Shown here: positions 1-9,216 of the stretch, one piece after another
Position numbering within the stretch: position 1 is the first letter of the stretch
Layout: the number at the start of each line of letters is the position of its first letter
NCBI RefSeq assembly: GCF_016653295.1
Contig: NZ_NHSF01000021.1
Location: 1-39,540, forward strand
Direction: 5' to 3'
DNA from: Halochromatium salexigens
GTDB lineage: Bacteria > Pseudomonadota > Gammaproteobacteria > Chromatiales > Chromatiaceae
DNA: 39,540 nt
Position numbers and translations under genes: made by a program
The notes under the pieces: generated by a model
The model's database searches: none
What the model saw: the letters and a program-made list of their open reading frames with translations, nothing else
Told to the model about the DNA's origin: nothing

Positions 1-5
1 GCCCC

Positions 6-716
6 ATGCCCGCAGCCCCCGCGTCCTCGTCCCCCGCATCCAAATCCTCAGCAGCCACAGGTCTCCTGTTCGTCGTCTCGGCGCCCTCGGGGGCTGGCAA
101 AACCAGCCTGGTCGCCGCGCTACTCGAGCGCGATCCGGCGCTGGCGCTCTCGGTCTCCTACACCACCCGCGCGCGCCGCTCGGGCGAGGTCGATGGCAGG
201 CACTATCATTTCGTCGATCATGCCCGCTTCGAGCAGATGATCGCCGAGGGCGCCTTCATTGAGTATGCGCGCGTCTTCGATAACGCTTATGGCACGGCCG
301 AATCCTCGCTGCGCAAGACGCTCGACAGCGGTCAGGATCTACTGCTCGAGATCGATTGGCAGGGCGCGCGCCAGGTCCGCGAGCGGTTTCCGGAGGCGGT
401 GTCGATCTTCATTGTGCCGCCCTCGCTGGCGGCGCTGGAGGAGCGCCTGCGGGGCCGGGGCCAAGACAGCGACGCGGTGATCGGCGAGCGCATGGCCAAG
501 GCCCGCGATGAACTCTCGCACTGGGATGAATATGGCTATCTCGTGGTCAATGACCACTTTGAGCAGGCGCTCGGCGATCTGAGTGCTATCGTCAAGGCTG
601 AGCGCTTGCGCACACCACGGCAAGCCGCCCGCGAGCAGGACCGACTGCGCTCGATGCTGGGTGGCATGCCGAGTGACATGCCGGGCGGGAGGCCCGGCGG
701 GAGGCCGGGCGACTGA
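6..716 (+). CDS. gmk: Guanylate kinase
   Basis: Cytosolic enzyme that phosphorylates GMP (and dGMP) to GDP with ATP. The P-loop SAPSGAGKTS lies near residue 26, followed by the GMP-binding region (SYTTRARRSGEVDGRHYHF, then EGAFIEYARVFDNAYGT) and the LLEIDWQGARQV segment, all typical of the family. The 236 residues exceed the usual 205-210. An Ala/Ser/Pro-rich leader of about 20 residues precedes the core, and a Gly/Met/Pro/Arg tail (GGMPSDMPGGRPGGRPGD) follows it. The tail is encoded by a short GC-rich near-repeat and looks like late expansion rather than a domain. Followed by rpoZ and spoT, the conserved gammaproteobacterial order. The ATG lies six bases from the window edge, so its promoter is not visible. 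Confidence 0.97.
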   Translation: MPAAPASSSPASKSSAATGLLFVVSAPSGAGKTSLVAALLERDPALALSVSYTTRARRSGEVDGRHYHFVDHARFEQMIAEGAFIEYARVFDNAYGTAESSLRKTLDSGQDLLLEIDWQGARQVRERFPEAVSIFIVPPSLAALEERLRGRGQDSDAVIGERMAKARDELSHWDEYGYLVVNDHFEQALGDLSAIVKAERLRTPRQAAREQDRLRSMLGGMPSDMPGGRPGGRPGD

Positions 717-800
717 CGCCCTCGCCTGCGGCGTCGTTCGACTCCGTCGCGATGCAACTCACTCCGTTCGGCAGGGTCGCATGAATAGACACCTGCATGC

Positions 801-814
801 GCGTTGCGCAACGC
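801..814. repeat. 14-bp perfect palindrome in the gmk-rpoZ gap
   Basis: GCGTTGCGCAACGC is its own reverse complement. It lies in the 284-base gap between gmk and rpoZ, four bases before GTTAGGC (818-824), which resembles the right simple site of an integron attC. No convincing left partner is visible, so it could equally be a hairpin or a protein-binding site. The rest of the gap shows no gene. Confidence 0.5.
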
Positions 815-1000
815 TGTGTTAGGCGTGGTGGTTTTCTGGTAACTTGCAACCAGGATTCAGACACAGCGATCCGCTGTTGATCGGGCCCAGCGGGCACCGA
901 TGCTGAAGCGTCTTTCTTTACACCAGCGTCATCCACGCTTGCGGCTCGCTCATCGCGGCCGCGCGTCATGGCGCGATCGGTTTGGTTTTGGAGTATTCGC

Positions 1001-1279
1001 ATGGCTCGCATCACTGTCGAGGATTGCCTCGAGCACGTGGATAATCGCTTTGAATTGGTCTTGGTCTCGACCAAGCGTGCCCGGCAGCTGGCCAAAGGGG
1101 TCGAACCCCTGTTGCCCTGGGAGAACGATAAACCCACGGTGATGGCCCTGCGCGAGATCGCCGCTGGGCTGATCGAGCCGCAGACGCTGGAAGAGGGCGA
1201 TCGGGCAGCCCAGGATGCCGCTGAAGCCCTGGAACGCGCACTGGCCGAGGAGCTTGCATCACGGGATGCAGAAGACTGA
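1001..1279 (+). CDS. rpoZ: RNA polymerase omega subunit
   Basis: Small RNA polymerase subunit that chaperones beta-prime assembly; in gammaproteobacteria it forms part of a ppGpp-binding site with beta-prime. The 92-residue product starts [11 protein letters not shown] and contains the family core [16 protein letters not shown] and [13 protein letters not shown]. The ATG at 1001 is chosen over upstream in-frame starts because it gives the canonical N-terminus and is preceded by GGAG about eight bases upstream. The 3' end overlaps the proposed spoT start by 14 bases, so the two genes are probably translationally coupled. The acidic, Ala/Glu-rich C-terminus is typical. Confidence 0.96.
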   Translation: MARITVEDCLEHVDNRFELVLVSTKRARQLAKGVEPLLPWENDKPTVMALREIAAGLIEPQTLEEGDRAAQDAAEALERALAEELASRDAED

Positions 1280-3581
1280 GACACAAGTGGCGCTGAATGT
1301 CGCGCACGCGGGGGCGGCGGCCTCCGCGTTGCCCGGGCGCGGGCAGCTCACCTCCCTGCCAAGCGCCCATCAAGACGGACTCAAAGGGCCTACACGTTTC
1401 CTCATCAGCGATCTCCTCGGCGAACTCGAGGCCTATCTGCCGTGCGAACAGGTCAGCGAGGTCTACCGCGCCTATCTCTTCGGTGCCGAGGCCCATCAGG
1501 GCCAGGAACGCCAGAGCGGCGAGCCCTATATCTATCATCCCATCGCGGTGGCCCGCATCCTCGCCGAGATGCGCATGGATTACAAAGGGCTGATGGCGGC
1601 GATCCTGCACGACGTCATCGAGGATACACCCACGGCCAAGGAGTCTCTGGCCGATACCTTCGGTGAGGATGTCGCTGAACTCGTCGATGGCGTCAGCAAG
1701 CTCACCCAGATCGACTTTCCCTCCCGCGCCGAGGCCCAGGCCGCGAGCTTCCGCAAGATGATGCTGGCGATGACGCGCGATATCCGCGTCATCCTGATCA
1801 AACTGGCGGATCGGCTGCACAACATGCGCACCCTGGATGCGATGATGCCGGCCAAGCGGCGGCGCATCTCGCGCGAGACCCTCGAGATCTACGCGCCGAT
1901 CGCCAACCGGCTCGGCATCAACCGAATTCGGCTCGATCTCGAGGACCTCGGTTTTCGCCATCACTGGCCTTGGCGGCACGCGGTCCTGTCGCGCACCGTG
2001 CGCGATAAGCTCCACGGTCGGCGCGAGATGGTAACCACGGTCAAGGAGACGCTACGCGCCCGACTCCAGGCCGAGGGCATCGCGGCTGAGGTCTTCGGCC
2101 GCGAGAAGCATCTCTACAGTATCTATCGCAAGATGAGCGCGAAACGGCGCTCGTTCGAGGATATGGTCGATGTTTTCGGGTTCCGTGTCATCGTCGACAG
2201 CGTCGATACCTGTTATCGGGTGCTTGGGCAGGTGCATGATCTCTACAAGCCGGTGCCAGGGCGCTTTAAGGACTATATCGCGATCCCGAAATCGAATGGT
2301 TATCAATCGTTACACACCGGTCTGATCGGTCCACAGGGAGTGCCGATCGAGATTCAGATCCGCACCGCAGATATGCATCGACTCGCCGAGTCCGGCATCG
2401 CCGCGCATTGGATGTACAAGAGCGCGGGGGAGGCGTCCGGACCACAGGCGGCGGCCAAGGATTGGCTTCAGGATCTACTCGAGGTGCAACGGGACTCGGG
2501 CGACTCGCAGGAATTCCTCGAGCATGTGAAGGTCGACCTGTTCCCGGACGAGGTCTATGTGTTCACGCCCAAGGGCCGCATCCTGGTGCTGCCGATGGGC
2601 GCGACCGTGGTCGATTTCGCCTATGCTATCCACTCCGATGTCGGCAACACCTGCGTGGCCGCGCGCATCGATCGGCGCCTGGCCTCGTTGCGCACGCCCT
2701 TGCGCAGTGGTCAGACGGTGGAGATCATCACCGCGCCCGGCGCCAAGCCGAACGCGGCCTGGCTGAACTTCGTCGTCACTGGCAAGGCCCGCGCGAGTAT
2801 TCGCAGCTATCTCAAGAACCTGAAGAACCGCGAGGCGCAGGCCCTGGGCCAGCGCATGCTGACGGCCGAATTGGCGGCGTTCGGGCTCACGCTGGAGCAG
2901 ATCGGTGAGCCGCGCATCCTCGCGCATGCCGTGGAAAGCGGTTTGGACAATAGCGCCCGGCTGTTCGCCGAGATCGGCCTGGGCAACCGTATCCCGATGC
3001 TCATCGCGCGCCGTTTGGTGGGCCCCGCCGAGCCGGTGCCTGGTGGCGAGGTGGCCGCCAGCGCGGGGGTGCGCGAGAGCGATGCGAGCGGTCGTGGCGC
3101 GCGCCGCCTGGCCATACGCGGCACCGAGGGCATGGTGGTGCACTTCGCCCGCTGCTGTCGGCCGATTCCGGGCGACCCGATTACTGGCCTGTTTAGTGCT
3201 GGTAAGGGAATCGTGGTGCATCGCAACGAATGCGGCAACCTCGGTGATTTCCACTCCAAGCGCGATAAGTGGATCGAGGTGGAATGGGCGGAAGATCCAC
3301 AAGCCGAATTCCAGACTGAGATCCGCGTCGATGCGGGCAATCGTCGCGGCGCGCTCGCCACCATTGCGACCGCGATCGCGGAGCAGGACTCGAACATCGA
3401 AAATGTGAATTCGCGCGAAAAAGACGGGACGACCACGACCCTCGATTTCCTGGTCAATGTCACGGGGCGCAAGCATCTGGCTGGGATCATGCGCCGCTTA
3501 CGCCAGATACCGGCGGTGACGCGTATCGTGCGCCTCTCCAACGCTGGGCGCTTGCGCGAGGGGTTTGGTAAGCGGCGTTGA
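1266..3581 (+). CDS. spoT: Bifunctional (p)ppGpp synthetase/hydrolase SpoT
   Basis: Stringent-response enzyme that makes and degrades (p)ppGpp. Domains in order: HD hydrolase with intact HDVIED (H115-D116), synthetase with [13 protein letters not shown] and EIQIRT, TGS ([10 protein letters not shown]), zinc-finger/CC region [12 protein letters not shown] (C630-C631), and a C-terminal ACT domain. The intact HD pair argues for SpoT rather than a RelA-type synthetase. The ATG at 1266 (product MQKTETQ...) overlaps rpoZ by 14 bases. The reading frame is open further upstream to 1215, but family similarity begins only around [15 protein letters not shown], so about 40 residues of the N-terminus are extra. 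Length is 771 residues against about 700 for E. coli. The gmk-rpoZ-spoT order supports the call. Confidence 0.96.
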   Translation: MQKTETQVALNVAHAGAAASALPGRGQLTSLPSAHQDGLKGPTRFLISDLLGELEAYLPCEQVSEVYRAYLFGAEAHQGQERQSGEPYIYHPIAVARILAEMRMDYKGLMAAILHDVIEDTPTAKESLADTFGEDVAELVDGVSKLTQIDFPSRAEAQAASFRKMMLAMTRDIRVILIKLADRLHNMRTLDAMMPAKRRRISRETLEIYAPIANRLGINRIRLDLEDLGFRHHWPWRHAVLSRTVRDKLHGRREMVTTVKETLRARLQAEGIAAEVFGREKHLYSIYRKMSAKRRSFEDMVDVFGFRVIVDSVDTCYRVLGQVHDLYKPVPGRFKDYIAIPKSNGYQSLHTGLIGPQGVPIEIQIRTADMHRLAESGIAAHWMYKSAGEASGPQAAAKDWLQDLLEVQRDSGDSQEFLEHVKVDLFPDEVYVFTPKGRILVLPMGATVVDFAYAIHSDVGNTCVAARIDRRLASLRTPLRSGQTVEIITAPGAKPNAAWLNFVVTGKARASIRSYLKNLKNREAQALGQRMLTAELAAFGLTLEQIGEPRILAHAVESGLDNSARLFAEIGLGNRIPMLIARRLVGPAEPVPGGEVAASAGVRESDASGRGARRLAIRGTEGMVVHFARCCRPIPGDPITGLFSAGKGIVVHRNECGNLGDFHSKRDKWIEVEWAEDPQAEFQTEIRVDAGNRRGALATIATAIAEQDSNIENVNSREKDGTTTTLDFLVNVTGRKHLAGIMRRLRQIPAVTRIVRLSNAGRLREGFGKRR

Positions 3582-3618
3582 GTGGTGAGTGTGTGCCTGG
3601 TGCGGGGGTGAGGTCGCT

Positions 3619-4080
3619 TCAACGCCGGCGATCGCGGAAGCGCTGCCGCCCGCGATAGGCGGTGATCTGCTGCACAATACGCTGAAACGGCACGTCCTCG
3701 AGACGCCCGAACCGGGCGATGGCGGCCTCGACGATGGCATCGATGTCGTCGATCGTGCTCGGCACCTCCGCCTCTGGATGGAGCAAGGCCTGGAGACCGC
3801 GCAGGCCACCGACCTGGACGCGCATCGCCTTGGCATGCGGCAATGCTGAACGGCCATCGGTGGTGCGAAGCGCGAAGCGTGCCTGGGCGCGCAGTAAATC
3901 GAGCAGCGTGACACAGCGCGCCTGTGCCTCGTCGGCCTTGCAATGGACGCCTTCGCGCTCGGCGATGCAGAAGCGCTCGGCGCGGCTGCAGGCACATTGG
4001 TTGGTCAGGATGCTCTTCTCGAACGGGCAGTAACGCTCATTGATGACGCTGTAGGTCTCGCGGAAGACGTGGTTGTCCAT
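3619..4080 (-). CDS. Cysteine-rich conserved protein of unknown function
   Basis: A 153-residue protein I cannot assign to a named family. Its N-terminal third holds six cysteines (C18, C29, C31, C38, C47, C56) in the pattern CPFEKSILTNQCAC...FC...HC...RC, which suggests zinc or an iron-sulfur cluster. The rest is helical and basic, ending in RGRQRFRDRRR. There is no signal peptide or membrane segment. It reads away from hslR and grxC on the same strand, 15 bases after hslR ends in transcription order, so the three may share an operon. It is convergent with spoT, separated by 37 bases. Codon use matches its neighbours, so it is probably a genuine gene. Confidence 0.75.
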   Translation of the reverse strand: MDNHVFRETYSVINERYCPFEKSILTNQCACSRAERFCIAEREGVHCKADEAQARCVTLLDLLRAQARFALRTTDGRSALPHAKAMRVQVGGLRGLQALLHPEAEVPSTIDDIDAIVEAAIARFGRLEDVPFQRIVQQITAYRGRQRFRDRRR

Positions 4081-4095
4081 CGCTGTTGGCCCTAG

Positions 4096-4512
4096 CTATT
4101 TGCCGGTCAGCTCGCTGAGACGGCGCCGATCGCGCTTGGTCGGGCGTCCACGCTGCTCGCTGCGCAGGCTGGGGCCGGCGCGGCGCTCTTGGACGAGTGC
4201 CTGACGTTTGAGCCGGCTCGCCTCGTCCTCGGCGAACAACAGTACCGCTTCACTTGCGGGACGGCGCTGCTTGGAGACGGCCCTGACCTCGATCTGCCAC
4301 TCGAGCTGCCCCTTGTGGATGCTCAGCCGGGTGCCTGGGCGCACGGTGCGGCCCGGTTTGGCGCGCTGGCCATCGACATGTACCTTGCCACCGTTGATCG
4401 CCTCGACCGCGAGGGGCCGGGTCTTGAAGAAGCGCGCGGCCCAGAGCCATTTGTCCAGGCGCTGGCTGTCGCTGGCGCCTGCTTCGCCGGCCGGTTGCGC
4501 GTTTGCACTCAA
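4096..4512 (-). CDS. hslR: Heat-shock protein 15, ribosome-associated S4 protein
   Basis: Hsp15 family protein. In E. coli it binds free 50S subunits carrying a nascent chain and helps recycle stalled subunits. An S4 RNA-binding domain spans about residues 17-75 (RLDKWLWAARFFKTRPLAVEAI, then GGKVHVDGQRAKPGR and VRPGTRLSI). The basic C-terminal tail (GPSLRSEQRGRPTKRDRRRLSEL) is characteristic. At 138 residues the length fits the family. The first 15 residues are an Ala/Gly-rich extension. It lies downstream of grxC on the same strand with about 66 bases between them. Confidence 0.93.
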   Translation of the reverse strand: MSANAQPAGEAGASDSQRLDKWLWAARFFKTRPLAVEAINGGKVHVDGQRAKPGRTVRPGTRLSIHKGQLEWQIEVRAVSKQRRPASEAVLLFAEDEASRLKRQALVQERRAGPSLRSEQRGRPTKRDRRRLSELTGK

Positions 4513-4578
4513 GGGCTTGCACTCATGGATGTGCGCTCAGGGGCTTCCACTGGTGAGCTTGTATTAGCGGCGTCCACG

Positions 4579-4836
4579 CTATTGCTCGCTGAGCAAGGGA
4601 TCCAGCTTGCCGTCCTGATCCAACTCGACCATATCGTCATAACCGCCGATGTGCCGTTCTCCGATGAAGATCTGCGGAACCGTGGTGCGTTGGCTGCGCT
4701 GGATCATGGTGCGCATCTGCTCCTGGTCCTGATCGACGCGGATCTCGTCGAATTCGATGCCTTTGCGCTTGAGCAGTCTGCGTGCACGCACGCAGTAAGG
4801 ACAGAAGGCGGTCGCATACATCTGCACGATGGGCAT
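4579..4836 (-). CDS. grxC: Glutaredoxin 3
   Basis: Glutathione-dependent thiol-disulfide oxidoreductase of the cytosol. The dithiol active site is CPYC at C12-C15. The cis-proline segment TTVPQIFIGERHIGGYDDM, which binds glutathione, follows, and the 85-residue length matches bacterial GrxC. It is the first gene of the leftward grxC-hslR-orphan group. The 178-base gap to pepN, which reads the opposite way, must hold the promoters for both; I could not pick out convincing -35/-10 boxes. Confidence 0.96.
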   Translation of the reverse strand: MPIVQMYATAFCPYCVRARRLLKRKGIEFDEIRVDQDQEQMRTMIQRSQRTTVPQIFIGERHIGGYDDMVELDQDGKLDPLLSEQ

Positions 4837-5014
4837 AATGATAAAAGTCCTACCCGAAGGGCTCGTTCACGCCGAGCCTTGCTGCTTGAAATCTGGTCGT
4901 CACGGCCGAATCACCCAAGATTGGCATAGGTGGCCCTAGCGCGCCAAGCCCGATTCTTACATCCTGCTCCATTCCCGACGATCCTCATCCCAGCAGAGCC
5001 GAGTACGCACGCCG

Positions 5015-7654
5015 ATGTATCGCACCACGCCGCCCGTGATCCGCCTGAGCGACTATCAGCCGCCCGAATTCCTGATCGATCATGTTCAACTGCGCTTTGA
5101 ACTCGACGCCCAGCAGACCCTGGTCGAGGCCGAGCTGAGCCTGCGCCGCAATCCCGCGGCGACCCGCGGCGACGGCGATCTGCGCCTCGATGGCGAGCAG
5201 CTCGAACTCGAGGCGATCCGCCTCAATGAGCGAGCGCTCACGCCGGCCGAGTATCAGATCGAGGACGCTCATCTGCGCGTGCGCCGGGTGCCGGATCGGT
5301 GTCGGTTATGGACCCGGGTGCGGCTGAATCCAAGCGCGAACACCGCCTTGGAGGGGCTCTATGTCTCTGGCGACATGCTCTGCACCCAGTGCGAGGCCGA
5401 GGGCTTTCGGCGCATCACCTATTTCCTCGATCGCCCGGACGTGATGGCGACCTATCGCGTGACGCTGATCGCTGATCCCGCGCGTTATCCGGTGCTGCTC
5501 TCGAATGGCAATCCGGCCGGCGACGAGGGGCGGCTCGACGACGGCCGGTTGTGCGTGCACTGGGACGACCCCTTCCCCAAGCCGAGCTACCTGTTCGCCG
5601 TGGTGGCGGGCGATCTGCGCGCGGTCGAGGATCGCTTCGAGACCGCCTCCGGGCGCCCGATCCCGTTGCGGATCTATGTCGAGCCTGGCAACGAGGACAA
5701 GTGCGAGCACGCCATGCGCTCGCTGATCGCGGCCATGCGCTGGGACGAGCAACGCTATGGCCGCGAGTACGATCTGGAGGTGTTCAACATCGTCGCCGTG
5801 AGTCACTTCAACATGGGCGCGATGGAGAACAAGGGCCTCAACGTCTTCAACGCCAAGTACATCCTGGCGCGCCCGGAGTCGGCCACCGATACCGATTTCG
5901 CCGGCATCGAGGGCGTGGTCGCGCATGAATACTTCCACAACTGGACAGGCAACCGCATCACCTGCCGCGATTGGTTCCAGCTCAGCCTGAAAGAGGGCTT
6001 CACCGTCTATCGCGATCAAGAATTCTCGGCCGATCAGGGCTCGCGCGGGGTCAAGCGCATCGAGGATGTGCGTCTGCTGCGCGCGCGCCAATTCCCCGAA
6101 GACTCGGGCCCGATGGCGCATCCGGTGCGCCCCGATTCCTATATCGAGATCAACAACTTCTACACCGCCACGGTATACGAGAAGGGCGCCGAGCTGGTGC
6201 GCATGCAGGCTCATCTGCTCGGCCCGGAGCGCTTTCGCCAGGCGACCGATCTGTACTTCGAGCGCTTCGACGGCCAGGCAGTCACCACCGATGATTTCGT
6301 CGCCTGCATGGAGACCGCCGGCGGCATCGACCTGACCCAGTTCAAGCGTTGGTACAGCCAGGCCGGTACACCGCAGCTCGACTGCGCCGATCGCTTCGAT
6401 CCTGCGACTGGCACCTATCGACTCGAGGTGCGCCAGCACACCCCCGCCACGCCGGGGCAGACCGAGAAACAGCCGTTGCACATCCCCCTCGCGCTCGGTC
6501 TGCTCGACGCCGAGGGTCGGGATCTGCCGCTGCAGTTGCAGGGCGAGACGACCCCGCCGGCGCCGGGCACGCGTCTGCTCGAACTGCGCGAGTCGGTCGA
6601 GACCTTCGTCTTCACAGGCCTCGCCGAGCAACCGGTGCCGTCGCTGCTGCGGGGCTTCTCGGCGCCGGTGCAGATCCACTATCCCTACACCGATGCCCAG
6701 CTCAGCTTCCTGATGGCGCATGACAGCGACGGCTTCAATCGCTGGGATGCGGCGCAGACGCTGGCCCAGCGCCTGCTCCTAGCGATGGTCGAGGCGCCCG
6801 GAACGCCGGTGCCAGCGCCCTTTTTGGACGCCTTCGCGCGGGCGCTCGCCGACGAGGCGGCCGACCCGGCGCTGATCGCCGAGGTGCTGACCCTGCCCGC
6901 CGAGAGCTATCTCGGCGATCAGATGTCGGTCGTCGATGTCGATGGCATCCATCGTGCCCGCCAAACGCTGGCCGCCGCGATCGGGAGCCGCTTGCGCGCG
7001 CCGCTGCTGGCGGCCTATGAGCGCACGCGCAGCGCGGACGCCTTCGATCTGAGTCATGCCTCGATGGGGCGTCGCGCGCTCGGCAATCTCTGCCTTGGTT
7101 ATCTGGTCCGCGCTGGCGATGGCGAGGCGCTGGCGTTGGCTCAGCGCCAATTCGACGCCCAGCAGAATATGACCGACGTGATCGCCGCGCTGCGGATGTT
7201 GGTCGAGACGGCCACCGAAGCCGGTGAGCAAGCACTCACGGCCTTCTATCAGCGCTGGTCGAGCGAGCCGCTGGTGATCGACAAATGGTTCGCGCTGCAG
7301 GCGCAGAGCCATCGCGTCGATACCCTGGCGCGGGTCGAGCGGTTGCTCGCGCACCCGGACTTCTCACTGACCAATCCGAATCGGGTGCGGGCCTTGATCG
7401 GTGCTTTCGCGGGCGGCAATCCGGTGCGCTTCCATGCCGCCGATGGCACTGGCTATCGCTTCCTCACCGACCGTATCCTCGAACTCGATCCGCTCAATCC
7501 GCAGATCGCCTCGCGCCTGCTCTATCCGATGACACGCTGGCGCCGCTATGACCCAGGCCGCCAACAGCTCCAGCGCGACCAGCTCGAACGTATCCTCGAG
7601 GTCGAAGGACTCTCGAACGATGTCTACGAGGTCGTTTCCAAGAGTCTGGGGTAG
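5015..7654 (+). CDS. pepN: Aminopeptidase N (M1 family)
   Basis: Zinc metallo-aminopeptidase that trims N-terminal residues from peptides in the cytosol. The GAMEN exopeptidase motif (NMGAMENKGLN) precedes the zinc site HEYFHNWTGNR (H304, E305, H308) with the third ligand in SLKEG (E327). The 879-residue length and the domain order (N-terminal beta domain, thermolysin-like catalytic core, beta sandwich, C-terminal helical domain) match E. coli PepN. The start MYRTTPPVIRLSDYQPPEF agrees with family N-termini. It is convergent with the adaptor gene, with 29 bases between the stop codons. Confidence 0.97.
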   Translation: MYRTTPPVIRLSDYQPPEFLIDHVQLRFELDAQQTLVEAELSLRRNPAATRGDGDLRLDGEQLELEAIRLNERALTPAEYQIEDAHLRVRRVPDRCRLWTRVRLNPSANTALEGLYVSGDMLCTQCEAEGFRRITYFLDRPDVMATYRVTLIADPARYPVLLSNGNPAGDEGRLDDGRLCVHWDDPFPKPSYLFAVVAGDLRAVEDRFETASGRPIPLRIYVEPGNEDKCEHAMRSLIAAMRWDEQRYGREYDLEVFNIVAVSHFNMGAMENKGLNVFNAKYILARPESATDTDFAGIEGVVAHEYFHNWTGNRITCRDWFQLSLKEGFTVYRDQEFSADQGSRGVKRIEDVRLLRARQFPEDSGPMAHPVRPDSYIEINNFYTATVYEKGAELVRMQAHLLGPERFRQATDLYFERFDGQAVTTDDFVACMETAGGIDLTQFKRWYSQAGTPQLDCADRFDPATGTYRLEVRQHTPATPGQTEKQPLHIPLALGLLDAEGRDLPLQLQGETTPPAPGTRLLELRESVETFVFTGLAEQPVPSLLRGFSAPVQIHYPYTDAQLSFLMAHDSDGFNRWDAAQTLAQRLLLAMVEAPGTPVPAPFLDAFARALADEAADPALIAEVLTLPAESYLGDQMSVVDVDGIHRARQTLAAAIGSRLRAPLLAAYERTRSADAFDLSHASMGRRALGNLCLGYLVRAGDGEALALAQRQFDAQQNMTDVIAALRMLVETATEAGEQALTAFYQRWSSEPLVIDKWFALQAQSHRVDTLARVERLLAHPDFSLTNPNRVRALIGAFAGGNPVRFHAADGTGYRFLTDRILELDPLNPQIASRLLYPMTRWRRYDPGRQQLQRDQLERILEVEGLSNDVYEVVSKSLG

Positions 7655-7683
7655 GTGTGCTCCTATCGCTCAGCTCCTGACGC

Positions 7684-8772
7684 TCAGAGTTGACCCGTCT
7701 CGACGACGCGGACCTCATCGCCGGCCGCGAGGCCGAGGAAGCCGCGCGTGATGACCTGGGTGCCGGGCTCGAGACCGGCGAGGATCTCGACCTGATCGGT
7801 GATGCGCAGACCGGTCTCGACCGCTTGGCGCGCCGCCTTGCCGTCGGCATCGATGATCCAGAGGAAGGGGCCGGCACGCTCCTGGCGGATGCTGCGGAAG
7901 GGCACCATGAGACGCGCCATGCCGCGACTGCTGAAGCGCAGGCGCACGAATTGCCCGGCGCGCGCCTCTTCCGGGATCTGCGCGAAGGCGACCTCGACCT
8001 TGGCCTGACGGCCGGTCTCGGACAGGGTCGGATGGATGCGCAGGATGGTGCCGGCAAACCTGCGCCCGCCCAGCGCGTCGATACGGATCTGGACCGCATC
8101 GCCCACCGCCAGTTGCGGCAGTACCAATTCCGAGACCAGCACCTCAGCGATCAGCGAGTCGGGATCGGCCACGCTGAGCAGGTGGGTATGCTTGGCGACG
8201 AAGTCCCCCGGCTCGGCCAGACGCGCGGTGACGATGCCAGCGAAGGGCGCGCTGATCTCGGTGAACGCCAGTCGCGTCTCCAGGACCTGAATCTCGGCCT
8301 CGGCGACGGCGACGGCGGTGCGCGCCTGGGCGATCTCGTCGTCGGAGGCGCCGCCGCGTCCGGCCAGGGCCTCGAGCCGCTGCAGATCGAGCCGTTTTTG
8401 CGCACCGGTGGCGCGGGCGGCATCGAGTTCGGCCCGCAGCAGATCATCCTCCAGGCGCAGCAGCGTCTGGCCCTGCGCGACCCGATCGCCTTCGAACACC
8501 TCGAGCGCGATGATGCGCCCCTCTTCCTGGCTGTGCAGCCGCACCAGCCGGCGCAGCCGCAGACTGCCGGGGCGCTCGTACTGCATCGAGACCGAGGCGC
8601 GCTCGACGGTGATCGCCGTGACCAGGTGTGCCGTCGAGGGCGGCGCGGGTGTGGGCGACTCCGCGCTGGTCGTCCTCTCTTCGCTGGCCGTGGTGGGGCC
8701 GTTTGAGTCTTCGCCGCAGCCGACCACGAGGATGGCGGAGAGGACGACGAGCACGCCCAATCTGGTCTTCAC
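7684..8772 (-). CDS. RND-type efflux periplasmic adaptor lipoprotein
   Basis: Membrane-fusion (HlyD/AcrA-like) subunit that would bridge an inner-membrane pump and an outer-membrane channel. The GTG at 8772 is chosen because it gives a lipoprotein signal peptide (VKTRLGVLVVLSAILVVGC) with the lipobox VVGC. Downstream come the lipoyl/barrel-sandwich half-motifs (EEGRIIALEVFEGDRVAQGQ and FTEISAPFAGIVTARLAEPG), an intervening helical hairpin and a beta-barrel domain. The product is 362 residues. The start codon overlaps the stop of the S24-like gene (GTGA), so the two are co-translated. No pump or outer-membrane channel gene is present on either side, so its partner must be encoded elsewhere. 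Confidence 0.88.
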   Translation of the reverse strand: MKTRLGVLVVLSAILVVGCGEDSNGPTTASEERTTSAESPTPAPPSTAHLVTAITVERASVSMQYERPGSLRLRRLVRLHSQEEGRIIALEVFEGDRVAQGQTLLRLEDDLLRAELDAARATGAQKRLDLQRLEALAGRGGASDDEIAQARTAVAVAEAEIQVLETRLAFTEISAPFAGIVTARLAEPGDFVAKHTHLLSVADPDSLIAEVLVSELVLPQLAVGDAVQIRIDALGGRRFAGTILRIHPTLSETGRQAKVEVAFAQIPEEARAGQFVRLRFSSRGMARLMVPFRSIRQERAGPFLWIIDADGKAARQAVETGLRITDQVEILAGLEPGTQVITRGFLGLAAGDEVRVVETGQL

Positions 8773-9176
8773 GCGCCTTGCTGAGTAATGTCGACCGCCT
8801 CGATGGGCGCGGGCGCTGCCGTCGAAGCGGCGCCGGCGTCCCGGTACTCGTAGTGCTTGATTTTGCGGCGCATGTTGCGCTGGATGATCACGCCCAGCAC
8901 CTTCCAGTCGAGCCCCGTCAGCTCGATCGCCGGGAAGAGCGCGTTCAGCGCCAGCAGCCATTCGAGCCCCTGCTCATCGCGCTGGTACTGGCGGAACCAG
9001 CGCACGCCCTCGACCTCGGCGAACACATACATGCCGCTGCGGCATTGCTCGGTCGGCTCGACGATCACCACGCACTTGTCCGGGAACTCGGGCTCCATGT
9101 CCGGGCCGAGCACCTGCAGCGCATAGGGCTCGTGCATACTGCAGCCGGTGCCTTCGAGCATGGGTTCTGACATCAT
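8769..9176 (-). CDS. S24/LexA-fold peptidase-like protein lacking the catalytic dyad
   Basis: A 135-residue protein resembling the C-terminal fold of S24 peptidases (LexA/UmuD). It shows ALQVLGPDMEPEFPDKCVVIVEP, then SGMYVFAEVEGVRWFRQYQ. In active members the first motif reads GDSMxP, with Ser as nucleophile, and a Lys follows the second strand. Here Asp26 stands at the Ser position and no Lys occupies the second site (VRWFRQ). It has no DNA-binding domain. It probably binds a partner or ligand rather than cleaving itself. The start (tandem ATG at 9176) follows a GAGG box, and the 3' end overlaps the adaptor gene. Domain assignment is by motif resemblance only. Confidence 0.65.
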   Translation of the reverse strand: MMSEPMLEGTGCSMHEPYALQVLGPDMEPEFPDKCVVIVEPTEQCRSGMYVFAEVEGVRWFRQYQRDEQGLEWLLALNALFPAIELTGLDWKVLGVIIQRNMRRKIKHYEYRDAGAASTAAPAPIEAVDITQQGA

Positions 9177-9216
9177 GGGACCTCATCTGTGTATCGTCTG
9201 CGTCCAGAAGGTGGGA

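Noticed and set aside
1011-2015. Open frame of 334 codons antisense to rpoZ/spoT
   Set aside because: Runs opposite two highly conserved genes and has no ribosome site or domain.
5306-6721. Open frame of 471 codons antisense to pepN
   Set aside because: Shadow of pepN; no recognisable domain, and it covers the zinc site of a clear M1 peptidase on the other strand.
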